From assembly GCA_020253595.1 (NCBI GenBank), contig JADCBH010000330.1, forward strand, positions 1-38,409: a stretch of 38,409 nucleotides of DNA. Direction: 5' to 3'. The stretch's first letter is position 1; each line of letters begins with the position of its first letter. Of the stretch, positions 1 to 7,291 are shown in pieces. This DNA is from Brevundimonas sp. Its GTDB lineage: Bacteria > Pseudomonadota > Alphaproteobacteria > Caulobacterales > Caulobacteraceae. The position numbers and the translations under genes are program-made. The notes under the pieces were generated by a model that was not told where the DNA came from, did not search any database, and was given only the letters and a program-made list of their open reading frames with translations.

Positions 1-104
1 GGCAGCTTCGCTGGTCCGTCCCCGCCGCCATAGTCGCGAGCGTACAGGCTCAGACCATCGTGAGAGGTCCATCTCCGCTCAGCGTAGGGTTGCGGCTCTG
101 ACAT
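1..104 (-). CDS. alpha/beta hydrolase, N-terminal fragment (runs off window)
   Basis: Only the first 34 codons are inside the window. They start at an ATG whose first base is 104 and stay open to the left edge. A GGAG lies six bases before the ATG. The readable part includes the string SHDGLSLYARDYGG, which resembles the N-terminal strand of alpha/beta hydrolase fold enzymes, where a 'DG..LYARDY' segment precedes the oxyanion-hole region. The catalytic triad lies outside the window, so substrate and activity cannot be judged. The gene lies 66 bases downstream of the gmhB-like gene on the same strand and may be co-transcribed with it. The family call rests on a short stretch. Confidence 0.55.
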   Translation of the reverse strand, partial: MSEPQPYAERRWTSHDGLSLYARDYGGGDGPAKL

Positions 105-170
105 TCCCGGCTCCGATCACCACGCCCGTGCGCGCGACGTGAAGGTATTTCATCAACGCGGGAATTGCGA

Positions 171-692
171 TCAGGCGCCGATGAGATCGCGCACGAAAGT
201 GTCCAGGTTGCCCGTCTCGAACAGAAAGCCCGAAATGCCCGCGCGGCGCGCCGCCTCAAGGTCACTTTGGCGGTCCCCGATCATGAACGACCGGCTGAGA
301 TCGATGTCATGATCGGCGGCGGCCTTCAGGATCATTCCGGGATTGGGCTTGCGATCCGGGTGGTCCGGGTGGCGATACCGCTCGTCCTGCGCCTCGGCGT
401 GGAAGGGACAGGCGTACACCGCGCCGATACGCGCGCCCATTGACGCGAGTTTTCGCACCAGCAGGTCGTTGAAGCGATGCATCCGATCTTCGCTGAAGAG
501 ACCCCGCGCCACACCCGACTGGTTCGTGACAATGACGATCAGATAGCCCAGCGCATTCAGCCGCCGCACGGCTTCGGCGGCCCCGGGGATGAGGATCAGG
601 TGCTCATCCAGATGCGGATAGCCGCTGTCCTCGATCAGGACGCCGTCGCGATCCAGGAAGACGGCGGGAACCAAGGAGGAAGCGGGCAACAC
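171..692 (-). CDS. gmhB: HAD-IIIA phosphatase, GmhB-like (D-glycero-D-manno-heptose bisphosphate phosphatase family)
   Basis: A 173-residue HAD-superfamily phosphatase. Family members remove a phosphate from heptose bisphosphate during synthesis of ADP- or GDP-heptose for lipopolysaccharide or surface glycans. Visible motifs are FLDRDG (nucleophile D14 and acid D16), TNQSG (T56), RKPNPG (about 114-119) and MIGDRQSD (D140, D144). The start is taken as GTG at 692 because GGAG lies six bases upstream and no nearby ATG exists; this gives the usual family length. The zinc loop of typical GmhB is degraded: one Cys (C95) is present but the CxC before RKP reads H-P-D. It is divergent from the nucleotide-sugar genes to its right, which fits a surface glycan role. 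Histidinol-phosphatase or another HAD-IIIA activity remains possible. Confidence 0.75.
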   Translation of the reverse strand: MLPASSLVPAVFLDRDGVLIEDSGYPHLDEHLILIPGAAEAVRRLNALGYLIVIVTNQSGVARGLFSEDRMHRFNDLLVRKLASMGARIGAVYACPFHAEAQDERYRHPDHPDRKPNPGMILKAAADHDIDLSRSFMIGDRQSDLEAARRAGISGFLFETGNLDTFVRDLIGA

Positions 693-848
693 AGGAAACT
701 CCAATGCGGGGTGCGGTTGAATACGGTCGACCGTTGCAAGGCGCAACGCGATGTGAGCCGCTTCGGTTTGGCTTTGAACGCCGCTTCGCGCTAGAGGCGG
801 CCAACCTAGAGGATGCGCGCCAGCCGCCGTCGCGAAAGACACCCCCGC

Positions 849-2012
849 ATGAGCATCGCCTTCATCGACCTGCAGGCCCAGCGCCGCCGCCTGAACGGCA
901 GGATCGAAGCCGCCATCATGGCCGCCGTCGAGAGCGGGGCCTATGTCATGGGCCCGCCGGTGCGCGAGTTCGAGACCATGCTGGCCGAGTTCGGTCAGGC
1001 GAAACACGCCGTGTCATGCGCCAACGGCACCGAGGCCCTGGTCCTGCCGCTGATGGCCTGGAACATCCGGCCGGGCGACGCCGTGTTCGTGCCCAGCTTC
1101 ACCTTCTGCGCCACGGTCGAGATCGGGCCCTGGCTGGGCGCGACCCCGGTGTTCATCGATATCGATCCCAAGACCTACAACATGGACCCGGCCCATCTGG
1201 AGGCCGCAATCGAGGCCACGATCGCCGAGGGCAAGCTCAGACCCAAGGTCGTCATTGCGGTCGACCTGTTCGGCCAGCCCGCCGACTATCCTGCGATCAA
1301 GGCCATCTGCGACAAGCACGGGCTGAAACTGATCGCTGATTCCGCTCAAGGTTTCGGCTGTACGCTGGAAGGCGGCGCCCATCCGCTGAAGTGGGCCGAT
1401 TTGACGACCACCAGCTTCTTTCCGGCAAAGCCGCTGGGCTGTTACGGCGACGGCGGGGCCGTGCTGACCGACGACGATGATCTGGCGCAGGAGATGGACA
1501 GCTATCGCGTCCACGGCAAGGCGGTGGCCAAGGACCTGAAAGGCCGCACCTTCGACCACGATCCCAAGTATCTCAACATGCGCGTGGGCATGAACAGTCG
1601 TCTGGACACCGTCCAGGCTGCCGTCCTGATCGAAAAGCTCAAGGTCTTCGGTGAGGAGATCGAGTGGCGTAACCGGATCGCGGATCGCTACAACGATCTG
1701 CTGGCACCCCACGTCACGGCCGTCCCCTATGTCCCCAACGGCAATGTGTCCAACTGGGCCCAGTACACCATCGAGCATCCGAACCGCGACGGCCTTGCCG
1801 CTCATCTGAAGGCCGAAGGCGTGCCGAGCGCGGTCTACTACCCGATCCCCTGCCACCTACAGCCGGCCTATTCACACCATCCTCGCGGCCCGGGCGGCTT
1901 GCCTGTCACAGAGGCGAAAAAGGAGGTGGTGATCAGCCTGCCGATGCACTCCGACCTGGACGAAGCCACCCAGGACCGCATCGTCGCCGCCGTCGCCAGC
2001 TTCAAGGGGTGA
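849..2012 (+). CDS. DegT/DnrJ/EryC1/StrS family PLP-dependent aminotransferase
   Basis: A 387-residue cytosolic fold-type I aminotransferase of the sugar-aminotransferase family, which transfers an amino group to a keto group of a nucleotide-linked sugar. The PLP-binding lysine is K194 in FFPAKPLG, followed by CYGDGGA. The DSAQ motif near residue 165 stacks on or binds the cofactor. The N-terminal MSIAFIDLQAQ is typical of WbpE/WlbC-type enzymes. The next gene starts four bases later and encodes a Gfo/Idh/MocA dehydrogenase. Such a pair can oxidise and aminate C3 of a UDP-sugar acid (WbpB/WbpE logic), but the substrate here is inferred only. Start chosen at ATG 849, where the family similarity begins. 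Confidence 0.9.
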   Translation: MSIAFIDLQAQRRRLNGRIEAAIMAAVESGAYVMGPPVREFETMLAEFGQAKHAVSCANGTEALVLPLMAWNIRPGDAVFVPSFTFCATVEIGPWLGATPVFIDIDPKTYNMDPAHLEAAIEATIAEGKLRPKVVIAVDLFGQPADYPAIKAICDKHGLKLIADSAQGFGCTLEGGAHPLKWADLTTTSFFPAKPLGCYGDGGAVLTDDDDLAQEMDSYRVHGKAVAKDLKGRTFDHDPKYLNMRVGMNSRLDTVQAAVLIEKLKVFGEEIEWRNRIADRYNDLLAPHVTAVPYVPNGNVSNWAQYTIEHPNRDGLAAHLKAEGVPSAVYYPIPCHLQPAYSHHPRGPGGLPVTEAKKEVVISLPMHSDLDEATQDRIVAAVASFKG

Positions 2013-2016
2013 TCCG

Positions 2017-2952
2017 ATGAGCCCGCAACTCGCTCCCCTCAAGGCCGGCGTGGCCGGTGCCGGCGTCATGGGCCGAAACCATGCCCGCGTGCTGGCCGAT
2101 ATCCGTGACTTTGACCTGACCACCGTCTTCGACATGGACGCCGTGACCGCCCAGGGTGTCGCTGACGTCTATGGAGCCGGCGCGGTGACCTCGGCCGAGG
2201 CCTTTGTCGCCGCCGGACTGGACGCAGCGGTGGTGTCGACGCCCAACCGCACCCACGCAGACCTGACTGTCGCCCTGCTGGAAAAGGGCGTCCATGTCCT
2301 GGTCGAAAAGCCGATCGCGGCGACGGTCGCGGACGCCCGGCGCATGATCGACGCCGCCGAGGCCAACGGCCGGGTGCTGATGGTTGGACAGGTCGAGCGC
2401 TTCAATCCGGCGGTCGAGGCGGTGAAGCGCGCCATCGCCGGCGAGGATGTCATCTCGATCCAGATCACCCGCGTCGGGCCCTTCCCGCCACGTATGGGCG
2501 AAGTGGGCGTGGTCATCGACCTGGCCGTCCACGACATCGACATCATTCGCCACCTGACGGGATCCGAGGTGGCCGAGGTCCAGCCGCAGTTGGCCCACAC
2601 CCGCGCCGAGCGCGAGGACACGGCGCTGCTGCAGTTCCGCATGGACAACGGGGTGATCGCCCACATCACGACCAACTGGGTCACGCCCTACAAGACCCGT
2701 ACACTCCAGGTCGCCACCCAGAACAAGTTCGTGGTCGCCGATCTGATGACCCGGCAGGTCACCGAATACTTCGGCCAGCAGCCGGACGGCAGCTATTCGA
2801 CGCGCGGCGTCCACTCCTGGCCCAACGAGCCGCTCAAGAAGGAACTGGAAGCCTTCGCTCACGCAATCCGAACTGGCGAGGCACCCGCTGTGACGGGCGA
2901 GGACGGCCTCAGGAACCTTGAGGTCGCCCTGCGTTGCCTTGGTGAAGGCTGA
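2017..2952 (+). CDS. Gfo/Idh/MocA family oxidoreductase (sugar-nucleotide 3-dehydrogenase-like)
   Basis: A 311-residue NAD(P)-dependent dehydrogenase. The N-terminal Rossmann fold shows GAGVMG (G14, G16, G19), and the EKP motif contains K98, used for catalysis and cofactor contact in this family. The C-terminal half carries the DLAVHDIDII segment typical of the alpha/beta substrate-binding domain. It follows the DegT aminotransferase by four bases, so the two are very likely translated from one message and act in sequence on a nucleotide sugar. WbpB/WlbA (UDP-GlcNAc acid 3-dehydrogenase) is the closest functional model. Its stop TGA abuts the stop of the convergent lipoprotein gene (TGATCA at 2950-2955). 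Confidence 0.88.
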   Translation: MSPQLAPLKAGVAGAGVMGRNHARVLADIRDFDLTTVFDMDAVTAQGVADVYGAGAVTSAEAFVAAGLDAAVVSTPNRTHADLTVALLEKGVHVLVEKPIAATVADARRMIDAAEANGRVLMVGQVERFNPAVEAVKRAIAGEDVISIQITRVGPFPPRMGEVGVVIDLAVHDIDIIRHLTGSEVAEVQPQLAHTRAEREDTALLQFRMDNGVIAHITTNWVTPYKTRTLQVATQNKFVVADLMTRQVTEYFGQQPDGSYSTRGVHSWPNEPLKKELEAFAHAIRTGEAPAVTGEDGLRNLEVALRCLGEG

Positions 2953-3189
2953 TCAAGATCCGCCAAGGCGGGTGGCACCTGTGATCCGACAGGCATAGTC
3001 GATCTCCGGGCGACCGGATGTCGCGTTGCCGTTGGGTGTCAGAACGCCTCCGCGCGCCCTGCAATCGGCGGTGAGACGGTCCAGCTCTGCCGTGTAGCGG
3101 TTCTGGCCTTCAACGCCCGAAGTCGCACACCCGGCGAGGGTCAGCCCGACAAGCAGGAGCACGGTTGCGGAAACGGTAAATCGGGTCAT
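2953..3189 (-). CDS. small lipoprotein, unknown function
   Basis: A 78-residue protein with a lipoprotein signal peptide. A short basic N-terminus is followed by a hydrophobic run and the lipobox LAGC, so the mature form should begin at the lipid-modified Cys near residue 20. The remaining polar region of about 58 residues has two further Cys (in TADCRARGG and YACRITG) that could form a disulfide. An upstream ATG at 3195 is in frame, but GGAG is correctly spaced (seven bases) only for the ATG at 3189. The gene is convergent with and touches the dehydrogenase gene. No family is recognised. Confidence 0.72.
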   Translation of the reverse strand: MTRFTVSATVLLLVGLTLAGCATSGVEGQNRYTAELDRLTADCRARGGVLTPNGNATSGRPEIDYACRITGATRLGGS

Positions 3190-3221
3190 CGGCATTCTCC
3201 CATTGAAGTGGTGGATGAGGG

Positions 3222-3848
3222 CTAGCCTGGGGTCGAGATGAGCGCGTCGTCCATCTCTCGCGCTCTTATGGCCGCCGGTCGGCTCATGATCCGGCCTACA
3301 TAGGCCTTGAAGGTCTCGCGATCCGGCAAGGTCTTGAACTGAAGCCCCCAGCCGATCTGTGAGCCGACATAGACGTCGGCGGCGCTGAATCGATCGCCCA
3401 GGATGAAGGGGCCGGCTTCAACAGCGGTTTCGAGGGCGTCGACCATCTGCTCGTAGCTGCCGTACCCGACCATTCCCTGCCTTTCGGGCGGAGCCCGCCA
3501 GCCGAGCGACTTCGCAGTCACGGCAGCGTCCACCGGCCCGGCGGCGAAGAACATCCAGCGCAGATAGGCACCCCGGGCCGGATCATCGAAGGCTGGTGCC
3601 AATCCCGCCCCCGGATAGGCGTCGGCCAGATAGGCGCAGATCGCGGCGCACTCGGTTACCGTCACGCCGCGATGCCGGATGGCAGGCACCTTCCCCATCG
3701 GATTTATGGCCCGATAGGCCGGAGCCTTCATGGTCGTCCCGTAGTCCAGAACCTCGGTGCGATAGGGCTGGCCCAGCTCTTCCAGCATCCATCGCACGAT
3801 GCGACCGCGCGACATGGGGTTGGTATAGAAGACGATCTCTTCGGACAT
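3222..3848 (-). CDS. glutathione S-transferase family protein
   Basis: A 208-residue soluble GST-like protein. The N-terminal thioredoxin-like domain (about residues 1-80) contains FYTNPMSRGRIVRWMLEE, the cis-proline segment KVPAIRH and the TECAAICAYLAD glutathione-contact region. The C-terminal helical domain includes GDRFSAADVYVG, the usual N-capping and hydrophobic staple motif. Serine in NPMSRGR is the likely catalytic or activating residue by position. The start at 3848 has AGGAGG four bases upstream. Substrate is unknown; members conjugate glutathione to electrophiles or reduce peroxides. It lies 32 bases upstream of the small lipoprotein gene on the same strand and could be co-transcribed with it. 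Confidence 0.9.
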   Translation of the reverse strand: MSEEIVFYTNPMSRGRIVRWMLEELGQPYRTEVLDYGTTMKAPAYRAINPMGKVPAIRHRGVTVTECAAICAYLADAYPGAGLAPAFDDPARGAYLRWMFFAAGPVDAAVTAKSLGWRAPPERQGMVGYGSYEQMVDALETAVEAGPFILGDRFSAADVYVGSQIGWGLQFKTLPDRETFKAYVGRIMSRPAAIRAREMDDALISTPG

Positions 3849-4069
3849 TGGGCCTCCTCGATCACCTTCAACGATGCGCCGGACGCGATCGTGCCGCAAG
3901 GCGCGCAGGGGACCTGTTCATTCACGTTTCGCGGATGGACGCCCCCCGCCATTCACGAAACCGGGACGGTCGCTTCCGCAACTCCGGTGGCGGTCTGCCG
4001 GGCTGTCGGGCCAGGGTCAGGTCATCGGAGGCCGGTGGTCGGTCTCCCCTCGCAAATCGGAGACCCGAC

Positions 4070-4483
4070 ATGATCCGCATCACCGCCCTGATCGCCGCCC
4101 TGGCTTTCGCCGCCCCGGCCCTGGCCCAACTCACCAGCGACCTGACCGTAACCTTCGAGACCGGCGCCGACACTGGTGCCCTGATGGTCGCTCTCTATGA
4201 CGCCGCCGGATACAACGGCGGCCAGCCGGTCAGGGCCGTCCGCCTCGACGTTGCCGCTGGCCAGCGGACGGCCTCCTTTGCCGGGCTCCAAGCGGGCGAG
4301 TACGGCATCCGGGCGTTTCACGACCTCAACGGCGACGGCGAGATGAACCGCAATCCGTTCGGCATGCCGACCGAGCCCTACGCCTTCTCCAACAACGCCG
4401 TGGGCAACATGGGTCCGGCAGGCTGGGACCGCGCCCGCTTCACCGTTCAGGGCGCAACGGCCCAGACCATCTCTATCCGCTGA
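4070..4483 (+). CDS. secreted DUF2141 family protein (first copy)
   Basis: A 137-residue protein with a Sec signal peptide (ITALIAALAFAAPALAQ, predicted cleavage after residue 18 or so) and one DUF2141 domain. The family hallmark at the C-terminal half is FHDLNGDGEMNRN followed by GMPTEPYAFSNNA. The DLNGDG stretch looks like a single calcium-binding DxNxDG loop. GGAG lies seven bases before the ATG. The gene is followed 63 bases later by a carotenoid oxygenase on the same strand, and a second DUF2141 gene lies at 6868. The function of the domain is unknown; export to the periplasm is inferred from the signal peptide. Confidence 0.88.
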   Translation: MIRITALIAALAFAAPALAQLTSDLTVTFETGADTGALMVALYDAAGYNGGQPVRAVRLDVAAGQRTASFAGLQAGEYGIRAFHDLNGDGEMNRNPFGMPTEPYAFSNNAVGNMGPAGWDRARFTVQGATAQTISIR

Positions 4484-4546
4484 ATCCGACGGGCCGTCGC
4501 TTTCGACGCGGCGTCCTTCCCTTTGCGCCTGATCACGAGACCCGCC

Positions 4547-6013
4547 ATGAACGCTTCCCGTCGTCACTTTCTGATGAGCGCCGCCGCCCTGTCGGCGGCG
4601 GTCGCCACGCCTGAAACCGTTTGGGCCGCAATGGCCCAGGAGGCTGCGGCCCCCTGGGCGCTTGCCACCGCCGATCTGGAAGCTGACGTGGCTCCCCGTG
4701 CGATGCGATTGGTGCACGGGCGTGCGCCCGACGGACTGGCCGGGACGCTGTTCCGCAACGGGCCCGGAAAGTTCCGCCGGCCCGGCGGTTCGGCCACCCA
4801 CTGGTTCGACGGCGACGGACTGATGCGGTCGTTCCGCATCGAGGATGGAGCCGTAATGCTGGCGGCCCGATTCGCGGACACCCCGAAACGACGCACAGAG
4901 ACCGAGATCGACGCCGTGGTGACCCCCGGTTTCGGCACGGCTGGCGACGCCCGCGCCCGGATCGGCTCAAACGACGACGCCAATGCGGCGAACACCGCCG
5001 CTATGGTCACGGGGGATAAGGTCTGGGCGCTTTGGGAGGGCGGATCACCATTACAGATGGATGCCGCGACCCTCGCGACCGAGCGGTTCGTCACCTTGCG
5101 CGATGATCTGCGGGGCATGCCCTTCCAGGCCCATCCGAGGCGGGCGCCCGACGGCACCATCTGGAACGTCGGCACCAACGCTGACCAGGCGATCATCTGG
5201 CACATGAACCCGGACGGAAGCCTCATCACGGCCGGGCTGGTGGCCCTGCCCCGCGCCAGCTACCTGCACGACTTCACAGCGACGGAGCGCTCCCTGATCT
5301 TCGTGCTCCAGCCTTGGGTGTTCGCCCAAAGGCGCATGCCCTTCTCGACCCAGTTCGCCTGGCGCCCGGAGCTAGGGACCCAGGTCCTGGTCGTGGACAA
5401 GGCGGATCTGACGAGAACGCGTGTCTTTGAGCTTCCAGCCTTCAGCTTCTTTCACCTCGGCGACGGCTGGGAAGAAGCGGATGGCACAATCCGTTTCGAC
5501 GTGGCGGCCAATCGCGACGCCTCCTTCGCCATTGAGGGTGCCCGCGTCCTGGTGGCCCAACGGGGAGCTGTTCCCGGCGAACCGAGCGTCCTGAAGCTGA
5601 TAACACTCCACGCCGACGGCCGCGCCGAGATGGCCTCTACGGGCGTGACCGCAGAGTTCCCGAAGGGGGATCCGCGTCGTCCGTGTTCGCTGCGCAATCT
5701 GACGGTTCATGTTCACGGCGAACGCGGGGATCGCCCCCTGCCTAACGGCCTGGCGATCCAGAACTGGGCGACCGGCCAGAACCAGGCCTTCCTTTTCGAC
5801 GACACCCAGATCATGGAAGAGGCCGTGTTCGTGCCCAAGCCCGGCCGAACGGACGAGGCCGATGCCTGGTTGGTCGCGCCGTCCATCAATCTCGCCGAAG
5901 GCGTAACGGAACTGCACGTCTTCGATGTCGCGGCGGTCGAAGCGGGCCCGGTTGCGACCTGGCGGGCCGATGTTGCCCTGCCGGCAGGCTTCCACGGGGC
6001 CTGGCGCGGCTAG
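4547..6013 (+). CDS. carotenoid oxygenase family protein (RPE65/CCD type), Tat-exported
   Basis: A 488-residue non-heme iron dioxygenase of the carotenoid cleavage family, which splits double bonds of carotenoids, apocarotenoids or stilbenoids. The four iron-binding histidines are all visible: H196 (QAHPR), H241 (YLHDF), H303 (FFHLGDG) and H483 (GFHGAW). LFRNGPGKF and HWFDGDG near the N-terminus are typical of the beta-propeller family. The N-terminus SRRHFLMSAAALSAA looks like a twin-arginine signal, so the enzyme may act in the periplasm, which is unusual for bacterial members. ATG 4547 is preferred to the one at 4523 because it places the twin arginine close to the N-terminus. The neighbours are two DUF2141 genes and a LytTR regulator. 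Substrate is unknown. Confidence 0.92.
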   Translation: MNASRRHFLMSAAALSAAVATPETVWAAMAQEAAAPWALATADLEADVAPRAMRLVHGRAPDGLAGTLFRNGPGKFRRPGGSATHWFDGDGLMRSFRIEDGAVMLAARFADTPKRRTETEIDAVVTPGFGTAGDARARIGSNDDANAANTAAMVTGDKVWALWEGGSPLQMDAATLATERFVTLRDDLRGMPFQAHPRRAPDGTIWNVGTNADQAIIWHMNPDGSLITAGLVALPRASYLHDFTATERSLIFVLQPWVFAQRRMPFSTQFAWRPELGTQVLVVDKADLTRTRVFELPAFSFFHLGDGWEEADGTIRFDVAANRDASFAIEGARVLVAQRGAVPGEPSVLKLITLHADGRAEMASTGVTAEFPKGDPRRPCSLRNLTVHVHGERGDRPLPNGLAIQNWATGQNQAFLFDDTQIMEEAVFVPKPGRTDEADAWLVAPSINLAEGVTELHVFDVAAVEAGPVATWRADVALPAGFHGAWRG

Positions 6014-6019
6014 ACGGCC

Positions 6020-6799
6020 TCAGTACCAGCCGGCGTCGCGCAACGCCCTAGCGTAGCGCCGGCTGACCGGGGCGACGACTCCCCCCTCGAGCGTCAGTGT
6101 CGCGCGACCATCGCCGCGGGCCACATCTCGAACGGCATCCTTGGCCACCCACCAGCTGCGATGGGTCTGGGCCCCTTCCAGCCCTTCCAGCTCGTCCAGC
6201 GCGTCCGACATCCGCATCAGGATCAGATCAGATCCACGGTCGGTGTGGATGCGGAGATAGTGGTCCTCCGCCTGTACGGCGCGAATGGCCGCACCCTTGA
6301 GCTTGGGCGGAAGCCTTGCCGGAAAGCGGGACGCAGGCTGGCCTGCCATGGGGGCGTGGGTCTGGATGGGTTGAGCCCGGTTCAGGAAGACGTTGATAGC
6401 GCTCATCGTGGCGGTCACGGTCACGACCGGACCCAACGACCACGGCAGGGCAGAAATGTCGTATAGTCGGCCTTCGAAGACCGGTCCGGTCGCCGCCCAG
6501 ACCATAAGGGTGACCGGACCGCTGATGGTCGCCGTCAATCCCGCCACAGCCAGCCAGGGCCGCTCGTCAAAATCAATCCAGCGCTCGATCAGCAAAGAGC
6601 ACAAATGCCCCCAACCGGCCCCCACTACCATGATCGGGACCCAGTAGGCGAACCGGAGCCAAAGCGACACTTCACCCGTGTTGAACGCCCCAGTCAGCGC
6701 CAGCACCACGCCAGCCATCGCTGCAATCGCGAGGCCCTTTGGCAAACTCTGTATGGAAGGCCCCCGGGGGCTGCGACCTGGCGACAATGGGGCGTTCAT
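6020..6799 (-). CDS. membrane-anchored LytTR-domain transcriptional regulator
   Basis: A 259-residue protein with about four predicted transmembrane helices (roughly residues 21-39, 47-72, 82-103 and 118-138) followed by a C-terminal LytTR DNA-binding domain (about 155-255). Recognisable LytTR features are the segment KGAAIRAVQAEDHYLRIHT and the end VSRRYARALRDAGW. No receiver domain is present, so signal input probably comes through the membrane part. Another ATG at 6880 is in frame but would overlap the start of the divergent DUF2141 gene, so 6799 is preferred. It is convergent with the carotenoid oxygenase and divergent from the second DUF2141 gene, making both plausible targets. Confidence 0.85.
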   Translation of the reverse strand: MNAPLSPGRSPRGPSIQSLPKGLAIAAMAGVVLALTGAFNTGEVSLWLRFAYWVPIMVVGAGWGHLCSLLIERWIDFDERPWLAVAGLTATISGPVTLMVWAATGPVFEGRLYDISALPWSLGPVVTVTATMSAINVFLNRAQPIQTHAPMAGQPASRFPARLPPKLKGAAIRAVQAEDHYLRIHTDRGSDLILMRMSDALDELEGLEGAQTHRSWWVAKDAVRDVARGDGRATLTLEGGVVAPVSRRYARALRDAGWY

Positions 6800-6867
6800 G
6801 GGTGGACGGGCGGCTCGTGCTGGTGTTTCGCTTTTGCCGGACGGCGCGACACTGAGAGGGCGTTTCG

Positions 6868-7287
6868 ATGAAGTTGGCAATCGTATCGATGAGTCTGGGT
6901 CTGATGATCGCAGCCAGCGGTGCCGAGGCGGCAGATCTGAACTTGACCCTTCGAACGCAGGGCTCCGGGGGCAATCTGGCGATCGCCGTCTATGACAGCG
7001 CGGATGCCCTACGCCAAAGCCGCAATCCGGTGGCGACCCGGACCGTGCCTGCGTCTGGCGGGGCCGTTTCGGTAACTATTCCCGGTCTGGCCCCCGGTCG
7101 CTACGCGGTAGCCGTTTTTCACGACGCTGACAGTAACGGCGAACTGACGCTTTGGCCCGTCGGCCTGCCACGCGAAGCCTATGGCTTTTCGCGCAACGCC
7201 CGAGGTCGTTTTGGCCCTCCGGCCTTCGATGCTGCCGCTTTCGACCTGCCCGTCACGGGTAGCCGGCAAGCCATCACACTGCGCTAG
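6868..7287 (+). CDS. secreted DUF2141 family protein (second copy)
   Basis: A 139-residue protein with a Sec signal peptide (MSLGLMIAASGAEA, cleavage near residue 21) and a DUF2141 domain. The C-terminal hallmark is FHDADSNGELT, then GLPREAYGFSRNARGRFGPP, which matches the family more fully than the copy at 4070. A GAGAGGG lies about seven bases before the ATG. It is divergent from the LytTR gene with a 68-base gap that must hold both promoters, and convergent with holA (gap four bases). The two DUF2141 copies in the window are clearly related but diverged, so a recent tandem duplication is unlikely. Confidence 0.88.
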   Translation: MKLAIVSMSLGLMIAASGAEAADLNLTLRTQGSGGNLAIAVYDSADALRQSRNPVATRTVPASGGAVSVTIPGLAPGRYAVAVFHDADSNGELTLWPVGLPREAYGFSRNARGRFGPPAFDAAAFDLPVTGSRQAITLR

Positions 7288-7291
7288 ACAT

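Noticed and set aside
171..1007. Longer reading of the GmhB-like gene through to 1007
   Set aside because: The added part overlaps the aminotransferase gene on the other strand and shows no family features; GTG 692 has a proper ribosome binding site.
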